Made by a program: the position numbers and the translations under genes. 64,000 nucleotides of DNA from Sitta carolinensis (lineage: Eukaryota > Chordata > Aves > Passeriformes > Sittidae). The first letter of the stretch is position 1. The number at the start of each line of letters is the position of its first letter. The notes below the pieces were generated by a model, which was not told the DNA's origin, did no database searches, and worked only from the letters and a program-made list of their open reading frames with translations. Shown one piece after another: positions 58,288-64,000 of the stretch. The stretch spans positions 18,574,028 to 18,638,027 of the forward strand of contig JAVUNC010000006.1 in the NCBI GenBank assembly GCA_032173965.1, given 5' to 3'.

Positions 58288-58964
58288 TGTTAGAAAGAAA
58301 AGAGTTAAGAGTTATTGTTAACCATATTTGTAGTTGCAAGATTAATGTTTGTAGTAGCAACTTTTGTAACTGTTGAATAGTGTTAAAAAAAACTCACCTA
58401 CCTCGTGTCTGTATTGTAGCCCTATCCCAAGTTCCTGTATCCTGTTTCCTGTATCCTGTTCCTTGTTCCTGTGTCTGTCGGGCCCCGCCTCCACTGCTCC
58501 CCTACTCTTCCCCATGACAACCAGTGGCTCCACCCAGTATGTAAACCATGTGAACTTCCAGACCCCCGAGGGACCACGGGAGTGAGAGCGCCGCATACAA
58601 ACTGCTGAAGTTTAGAAACTAATAAACAGATACTTCGCCAAACCACCCTAGAAGATCGGGAAGAACAACAGCTATCTGGAGAACAGTTTTCAATCATCTC
58701 ACATCTCACTGTAACAAGAGTGGGACTTGCTCGGAGTCACCCCCCTGGACTTTAAACGAGCCAAGTAGTCTCCTAGGGGACTCCTGCGAGGGCGGAGACT
58801 CCAGCTCTGTGGTTAAGGCAAAGCTGCTTGCACCTCCTCCTCTTCGTTGTCCACAGGGAGCAGTGGCGGTGAGCGCGACCCCTCGAGCCCCCTCCCCCAG
58901 GCTGATTTCACAATAAAGGCTTTAAAAAGGAGCAGAAGAGTTCCTGGCCAATTTATTCATACCA
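58288..58964 (+). mobile_element. ERV 5' LTR (start uncertain)
   Basis: The 3' edge is placed at a CA (58,963-58,964) five bases before the primer site. Contains two AATAAA words (58,621 and 58,912). The start is either tgttagaaag (58,288) or tgtcctggtttgggg (57,707); the latter would put the minisatellite inside U3. Neither start gives a convincing inverted repeat with the end. The 3' LTR outside the window would settle it. Confidence 0.7.
58912..58917 (+). promoter_or_regulatory. LTR polyadenylation signal
   Basis: AATAAA about 50 bases before the LTR end, at the expected place near the R/U5 border. Confidence 0.7.
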
Positions 58965-58969
58965 ATTTT

Positions 58970-58987
58970 TGGGGGCTCGTCCGGGAT
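58970..58987 (+). promoter_or_regulatory. primer-binding site, tRNA-Pro type
   Basis: TGGGGGCTCGTCCGGGAT is the 18-base complement of the tRNA-Pro 3' end used by many gammaretroviruses. It marks the end of the LTR and start of the leader. No mismatch to that motif is seen. Confidence 0.95.
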
Positions 58988-60360
58988 CTGACCACGCCTG
59001 AAGAGGACTCCAGCAAAGGACAGCTGCAGGACGGCTGCCCCCCACCTGGGACTCCAGGACCAGCTGGTCACCCCCGGACCCGGAGATCCGCCTGGGCAAG
59101 GACAACAAAGAGGAGCGCCGGACTGGTAAGACACCGGCAGCGGGAGTGGGAGGCGAGTGAGTGGATGTGTGAGTGAGACGGGGGCCGGCAGCTCGGACCC
59201 CCGAAGTGAGAGTGGACCCTTTAGTACCGCGTTTCCGGACTCCCGCGAGGGGGCCGGCCGGGAACAAGGGGAAGCGAAAGGGGGCCTAATAAGGCTCAAC
59301 AGAACGAAAGAGGCGCCTCCCGGGGATAGAAGGGTCCCCCCTCCGAGCGTGCGGAGGTTTCCTTAGTGTATGAGTGGCACGCATAGGGGTAGGTCCCCCT
59401 ATTCAAAGGACTAAGCGGTCTAGGCTGCTCTGGGCGCGTAGAGGGCCTAGGGAAGTGAGAGTCACGCGCAAGACAACCTGAGTAACTCCCGGGGTGGTGT
59501 GTGGGAGTGCCTAGGTTAGGTGTGAGTGAACACACCCCCCTCGCTTGGGTACCCGAGAGGACCGGACCGAGGAATTGGAATTGGGGGTCCCCAGGCCCTA
59601 CCAGCACCAAGTGGTCAGTGAAAGACCTTCACTTCCCAAGGTCTGTGACACAGGACGTGCTGAGAGGCCATAGCTGTCGCGGCTCAGTCTCGGCTCAGGG
59701 AGTTCCTGGGAAGGGGGGGTCGAACTTGCTGCCAGAAGAGCACAGGGGCAAGTAGTTAGTCTGCGCAGGTGGGCGAGGCAGCTAAGGTAACACACACACG
59801 CATCCCCTTGCCGAAGCCATCCCTTGGTGGGTGGGGTGGCTAGGAGGCAAGGGGGGAATCTTCCACCACTTGCTCACATTCAGCCCTCGCACAGAAGCTA
59901 TCCTCACTGGGGAAGGGGGATAGTCAGGGAGTGGAGGGGCAGGGGGCTCCGGAGTGAGCCCTGCTGACCAAAGTTTTGTGGACGGCACGGAGACAGGGAC
60001 AGGGGAAGATCCCAGGGAGTCTGGTGCTAGGGTCCCCTCCACGTCGACTCAATAGTGCTCATAGTCTCTACTGACAGGGGAGTCAGGGAGGCGAGGCGGG
60101 AGGGGAACGGAGATCGGATTTTGACCGATTGAGGATAAAGAGAGAATTTTAATTTTCATAATAATTTAGAAGTCCATTTGCCCGTCATTAAATTTCCATT
60201 CGAGTAGGGGCACGTTTATAAAGTAAGTAAGGGACAGTTATAAGTTTTTGTTTTTTTTTGTTTTTTTTTTTTTTTTTTAAACTTGTGTGCCTGCCAGTAG
60301 TGTTTTGTTCAGGTAAAGGCACCGTCAATTTTTAAGTTTAAACCCAGAAAAAGAAGAGTA
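58988..60360 (+). other. ERV leader
   Basis: About 1.37 kb between the primer site and gag, with no long open frame. It probably holds packaging signals, not identifiable here. It is CpG-rich at 59,000-59,400, and a T/G-rich run (60,248-60,280) lies 80 bases before gag. It is longer than the roughly half-kilobase leaders of well-known gammaretroviruses. Confidence 0.75.
59126..59127 (+). promoter_or_regulatory. candidate major splice donor
   Basis: CTG|GTAAGA is a strong donor match 140 bases after the primer site, where a subgenomic env donor is expected. No acceptor can be tested in the window. Confidence 0.5.
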
Positions 60361-62196
60361 ATGGGACAGTGCCTAAATAAGAGGGCAAGTCCCAAGGAGA
60401 ATAAAAGAACTACCAGAACCATTCCCCCTGATAGCCCATTAGAACAAATATTAGATCACTGGGACACACAAGAGGCCACCAAGGGCCTAGACCGGATTAA
60501 AATGATCCATTATTGTATGGAAGTTTGGCCCAAATTGGAAATGCAGGGACAGTGGCCGTGGTATGGCACGAAAGATCCCTGGATGTGTTCCCAATTATAC
60601 CAACATCTAAAAACCAAAAGAGGTACAAGCCCAGAAGAAATAATGTATGCAGCTTTGTGGCAAAAAGGTAAAACAGAAACAGAATTAGTGAAGGTATGTA
60701 AGTTGAAAGAACAGAAAACAGGAGTTAAGGGAAATAAAAAGCAAGAAAAAGAGACTAATGGAACCAGTAGTAAATGGGACCCCTTGGAGTACCTACCCCC
60801 TCCTCCCATATACCCAATAGTGCCCCAAGCTCCCCTTTGCAATTCCCAGACTATCCCAGCCTCTATACCACCCTCACTTAACCCACCTGTTTCCAGTTTG
60901 AACCCTTTCTGCCTAAACCTGTCCTCCTCTGCATTTTCAGCCCCTCCCACTGCCACTGAATCTTCTCCCTCAATCCCATCACCGGTTCCTTATAATCTGA
61001 CAGTTACAGTTCCTTTACCTCCAGAAACCCCTATAGTGAACCAAATCTCCTCTCCCTCACCTGCAACTGTTCCCTTACCTCCGCATGACTGGGAATCAAG
61101 AATGCCCAAAATTAATCCTAACCCTCCCCTTAACAATGAGCAACTTCCCCTAACCCCTACTTCTGGTCAAGGACAAAATCCTGGAGATGGACCTTATTGT
61201 CATACAAGATCTAAGACAACCAAACTCTTCCCCTTGAGAGAAGTCCCTATGGGAGGAGTAGTTGGAGGAGTAGGGTTTGTCAATGCCCCATTGACAGCTT
61301 CAGAAGTTAGAGGATTCAAGAAAGAGCTAGGAAACCTGGTTGAAGACCCGGTGGGAATAGCCAATCAAGTAGACCAATTTCTAGGTCCCAATATTTACAC
61401 TTGGAGTGAGTTAAACTCTATTTTAAATATCTTATTTAACCCTGAAGAGCTAGCCATGATCCGTGTCACAGGAATGAGAATCTGGGAACGAGAAAACAGG
61501 ATTGGGCCCCGGGGAGAAGACAAGCTCCCACAAGTGGATCCAGGATGGGATCCAAACAGGGAAGAGGGAAGACAGAATATGAGAGATTACAGAACCCTAA
61601 TGGTAAAAGGAATTAAAGAATCTGTTCCCCGAAGTAACAACACCAAGCTAGCCTTTGATGAGACCCAAGAAAAAGATGAGACCCCAGCCACCTGGTTAAA
61701 TAGGTTAAGAAGAAATTTTCAATTATACTCAAACATAGATCCCGACAGTCCTGAAGGCCAAGTACTGTTAAAAGTACAATTTGTTACTAAGTCCTGGCCT
61801 GATATCAGGAAGAAGCTAGAAAAATTAGATGATTGGCAAGAGAAAGGGATCAATGAACTATTAAAGGAAGCTCTAAAAGTTTACTTAAGGAGAGAAGAAG
61901 AAAGAACAAAAACAAAAGCAAGACTCATGGTAGCTGTGGCCAAAGAAACTGTCCAGGCAAGTAAGGATCAGTCAAGTGAAGGGGGGCAAAAGTCCAAACA
62001 GGAGGAAAACAAAAAGAAATCCATTATGCCCCCAAAGACCAATTCGGGGAACACCCAAAAGAGCGGGAGGTGTTACTATTGTGGACAGACAGGGCACTTT
62101 AAAAGAGACTGTAATAAACTATCCTTGGATGAAGCAATAGCAAAAGAACAGGATACTTTAGAAAAGATCTTGAGAGGGGGGGATAGTGATGACTAG
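60361..62196 (+). CDS. gag: ERV Gag polyprotein, intact 611 codons
   Basis: Gag builds the retroviral particle: matrix at the membrane, a capsid shell and an RNA-binding nucleocapsid. The start is MGQ, with glycine 2 available for myristoylation, and the ATG has G at -3 and +4. Residues 1-115 look like matrix. A lysine-rich linker leads to a proline-rich segment (about 140-260) with a PPIY late-budding motif at 148-151. The capsid (P30-type) core lies at about 291-520, ending in a charged helix. One CCHC zinc knuckle sits at 571-584, followed by an acidic tail. Length is near that of gammaretroviral Gag (about 500-600), and no internal stop or shift is seen. It ends in TAG, with protease in the same frame. 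Gammaretroviral-type assignment is firm; present-day expression is unknown. Confidence 0.93.
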   Translation: MGQCLNKRASPKENKRTTRTIPPDSPLEQILDHWDTQEATKGLDRIKMIHYCMEVWPKLEMQGQWPWYGTKDPWMCSQLYQHLKTKRGTSPEEIMYAALWQKGKTETELVKVCKLKEQKTGVKGNKKQEKETNGTSSKWDPLEYLPPPPIYPIVPQAPLCNSQTIPASIPPSLNPPVSSLNPFCLNLSSSAFSAPPTATESSPSIPSPVPYNLTVTVPLPPETPIVNQISSPSPATVPLPPHDWESRMPKINPNPPLNNEQLPLTPTSGQGQNPGDGPYCHTRSKTTKLFPLREVPMGGVVGGVGFVNAPLTASEVRGFKKELGNLVEDPVGIANQVDQFLGPNIYTWSELNSILNILFNPEELAMIRVTGMRIWERENRIGPRGEDKLPQVDPGWDPNREEGRQNMRDYRTLMVKGIKESVPRSNNTKLAFDETQEKDETPATWLNRLRRNFQLYSNIDPDSPEGQVLLKVQFVTKSWPDIRKKLEKLDDWQEKGINELLKEALKVYLRREEERTKTKARLMVAVAKETVQASKDQSSEGGQKSKQEENKKKSIMPPKTNSGNTQKSGRCYYCGQTGHFKRDCNKLSLDEAIAKEQDTLEKILRGGDSDD

Positions 62197-62252
62197 GGGT
62201 GTCGGGGGCTGTATGTATTAGGGGACCCGATGAAACACCGAGAAGAGCCCCT
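62194..62252 (+). promoter_or_regulatory. possible stop-codon read-through signal
   Basis: Gag stop TAG (62,194-62,196) is followed by G-rich sequence that could form an H-type pseudoknot: TCGGG (62,202-62,206) with CCCGA (62,226-62,230), and AGGGG (62,220-62,224) with CCCCT (62,248-62,252). Gammaretroviruses make Gag-Pol by reading through UAG before a pseudoknot. The spacer here is about five bases against eight in the classical case. Pairing was judged by eye only. Confidence 0.55.
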
Positions 62253-62715
62253 GGTAAATTTTGAAGTAGGTCCCAAGAGTGAAGAGATTGAATTTTTAGT
62301 AGATACAGGAGCAGACCGTTCAAGTATAAACAAGCTCCCAACTGGTACGTTTTTAAGTAATAAAGTTTGTGAAGTATTAGGAGCAGAGGGAAAACCCTTT
62401 ATGGCACCAGTAATAAAAAACGTTGAAGTAAAAGGAAATTCTCGACAGTGTTATACAGACTTTGTATATTTACCAGACCTAGAAACTAATTTATTAGGAA
62501 GAGATTTACAAGTACAGCTAGGAGTAGGAATAATCCCAGTGAATGGAAAAATGGTAGTCCAAATGATGAAGCTAACCATAAAAGATATGGGAGAGATTAA
62601 CTCTGAAGTTTGGGCAGAAGAAGGAAAGTTTGGGTATTTAGACATTCCCCCAATAAAGATCAAAATCCAAGAAGGAACACCCCCCATTAAAATCAGGCAG
62701 TACCCATGTCCATAG
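62197..62715 (+). pseudogene. pro: ERV protease and start of Pol, interrupted
   Basis: Frame continuous with gag after the TAG, open to TAG at 62,713-62,715. It encodes an aspartic protease that would cleave Gag and Gag-Pol. The LVDTGA active-site motif has its aspartate codon at 62,302, and an LLGRDL word near 62,491 matches the C-terminal retropepsin motif. After the protease comes the N-terminal lead of reverse transcriptase (62,640-62,700). Near 62,700-62,712 the Pol frame shifts and this frame ends, so protease is complete but not joined to RT. A first ATG at 62,230 exists but normal expression would be by read-through from gag. Confidence 0.85.
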
Positions 62716-63497
62716 AAGGGAAAAAAGGATTGGCTCCTGTCATAGATAACTTATTAACAGAAGGTATCCTGGAACCATGTATGTCCCCCTATAACACTCC
62801 AATTCTGGCTGTTAAAAAGGCAGAGGGGAAATATCGATTAGTTCAAGACCTAAGAGAAATAAATAAAAGGACAATCACCAGACACCCAGTAGGGCCAAAT
62901 CCCTATACCCTCCTGAGCCAGGTACCCAACGGACATGCTTGGTTCACAGTTATAGATTTAAAGGATGCCTTTTGGGCATGTCCCCTAGCAGAAGAGTGCC
63001 GTGACTGGTTTGCCTTTGAGTGGGAGTATCCTGATAGAAATAGAAAACAACAACTAAGATGGTCCCGCTTACCCCAGGGTTTTACAGAGTCCCCGAACCT
63101 TTTTGGACAAGCATTAGAGGAATTATTAAGTCAATTTAATCCTGAAAATGAGGTTAAAATTTTACAGTATGTAGATGATCTCTTAATATCTGGAGAAGAT
63201 CAAGAAGAAGTGAAGCAAACCAGTATACAACTATTGAATTTTCTGGGAACCAAGGGATTAAGAGTGTCCCGGAACAAATTACAATTTGTGGAGCCCAAAG
63301 TAGTTTATTTACATGTAATAGAGCAAGGCTGTAAAAAATTAAGCCCAGAAAGAATATCAGGTATCCTAGCCATACAAGCACCAAAAACAAAGAGAGACAT
63401 AAGAAAACTCTTAGGTCTCTTCGGATATTGCAAACAATATACCCAAAGTGTTAAATTTCTTTATGAAAAATTAGTTAATTCTGAACCCGTAAAGTAG
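62706..63497 (+). pseudogene. pol: ERV reverse transcriptase, first open segment
   Basis: Copies viral RNA to DNA as part of Gag-Pol. The segment lies in another phase from protease, and its apparent ATG at 62,706 is incidental, since RT has no own start. Fingers and palm are recognisable: a VIDLKDAF motif (first catalytic aspartate near 62,955), LPQGF (near 63,069) and the YVDD catalytic box (63,168-63,179). The thumb follows. The segment ends at an in-frame TAG (63,495-63,497) where RT would continue, so the chain is broken. Motif spacing fits class I elements. Catalytic residues are kept, so the breaks may be fairly recent. Confidence 0.9.
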
Positions 63498-64000
63498 ACA
63501 ATTGAAGATGAAGAGCGATTGAATCATCTAAAAGATAAGCTCGCTTCAGCACCAGTTTTAAGCCTGCCAGATTTAAAGAAAGAGTTTGACTTATTTGTCA
63601 ACTCCGAAGAGGGGACGGCATATGGGGTTTTAACTCAAGAGTGGGGGGGATAATCGCAAGCCCATAGCCTATTTATCAAAACTATTAGACCCAGTAGCTC
63701 GTGGATGGCCTACCTGCTTACAATCCATAGCTGCAGCTGCAATTTTAATTGAAGAAGCTCAAAAGCTAACCTTACAGGGTAGAATCAAGGTCCCCACACC
63801 ACACGACTTAAAAACAGTCTTGAGTCAGAAGGCTCAACAATGGCTGACAGATGCTAGGATATTAAGATATGAAGTCATTCTAATGGATACCAGCAATTTA
63901 GAACTAATAACCTCCAAGAGCTTGAACCCAGCGCAATTTTTATCAGGGGAGCCTCCATATGAGTTAGAACATAACTGCTTGGAATTAGTGAATTTCCAAA
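63498..64000 (+). pseudogene. pol: ERV RT connection region, broken and cut by the window
   Basis: Continues the Pol similarity after the stop. The frame of the previous segment runs on to TAA (63,651-63,653); within a run of seven G (63,643-63,649) the homologous frame changes and then stays open to the window end. The second part shows RT connection-type sequence, including an SKLLDPVARGWP word near 63,677. RNase H, integrase and env would lie beyond 64,000. Together with the shift near 62,700 and the stop at 63,495 this is the third Pol break. Confidence 0.85.

Larger units (their letters stand above)
57707..64000 (+). mobile_element. class I (gammaretrovirus-like) endogenous retrovirus, 5' part
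   Basis: In order: LTR, tRNA-Pro-type primer-binding site, leader, gag, protease and reverse transcriptase, all on the + strand, running past the window end. Class I placement rests on the primer site, an MGQ-type Gag start, a single CCHC knuckle, and protease in the same frame as gag behind one stop codon. The retroviral frames are AT-richer than the surrounding host DNA. The 5' limit is 57,707 if tgtcctggtttgggg is the LTR start, otherwise 58,288. Confidence 0.9.

Noticed and set aside
58847..59176. 109-codon frame across the LTR, primer site and leader
   Set aside because: Crosses structural non-coding elements; no similarity to accessory retroviral proteins.
60510..60956. 148-codon minus-strand frame within gag
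   Set aside because: Antisense shadow of an intact gag frame; no independent evidence.

Overview
The window looks like non-coding, repeat-rich bird DNA, most likely from a songbird. Three things point there. More than 30 truncated CR1 LINE 3' ends occur in both orientations. There are short endogenous-retrovirus LTRs of avian type. The DNA is GC-rich and crowded with minisatellites, as in bird microchromosomes or distal chromosome arms. I recognise no exon of a host protein-coding gene, no tRNA or rRNA, and no CRISPR or bacterial feature. The many long open frames between 1 and 58,000 come from tandem arrays whose unit length keeps frames open, or from GC-rich CR1 sequence.

Layout: 1-9,600 holds a 200-bp direct duplication, a 19-unit 60-bp satellite (2,197-3,340), several other arrays and two AT pentanucleotide tracts. 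A long palindrome with 75-bp perfect arms lies at 9,653-9,888. From 10,000 to 30,000 CR1 pieces alternate with large minisatellites (11.4, 13.6, 17.2, 21.1, 23.8, 25.4, 27.7, 28.6 and 29.2 kb). A solo LTR lies at 21,867-22,145. From 30,000 to 45,000 there are many CR1 3' ends, a 275-bp CT-rich tract, G-rich arrays and a CpG-rich patch. An LTR-rich zone covers 45.3-46.9 kb and 51.4-52.8 kb and contains two related solo LTRs in opposite orientation. A 328-bp segment at 14,771-15,098 recurs at 53,356-53,683 with only two differences. A CpG-rich stretch fills 56,235-57,600.

The only convincing protein-coding element is a class I (gammaretrovirus-like) endogenous retrovirus that starts at the right and runs off the window. 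Its parts are a 5' LTR (ending about 58,964), a tRNA-Pro-type primer-binding site (58,970-58,987), an unusually long leader, an intact 611-codon gag (60,361-62,196), a gag stop followed in frame by protease with a possible read-through pseudoknot, then reverse transcriptase. Gag is open, with a PPxY late motif and one zinc knuckle. The pro-pol region carries at least three breaks, so this copy cannot make a complete Pol. Env and the 3' LTR, if present, lie beyond 64,000.

I found no undescribed multi-gene system. The most unusual items are the two distant near-identical 328-bp segments, the perfect palindrome built from LTR ends, a minisatellite that duplicated as a block, a composite inverted CR1 found twice, and the intact gag whose LTR may contain a minisatellite in U3. 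All calls are from reading the sequence; repeat family names were not checked against a database.
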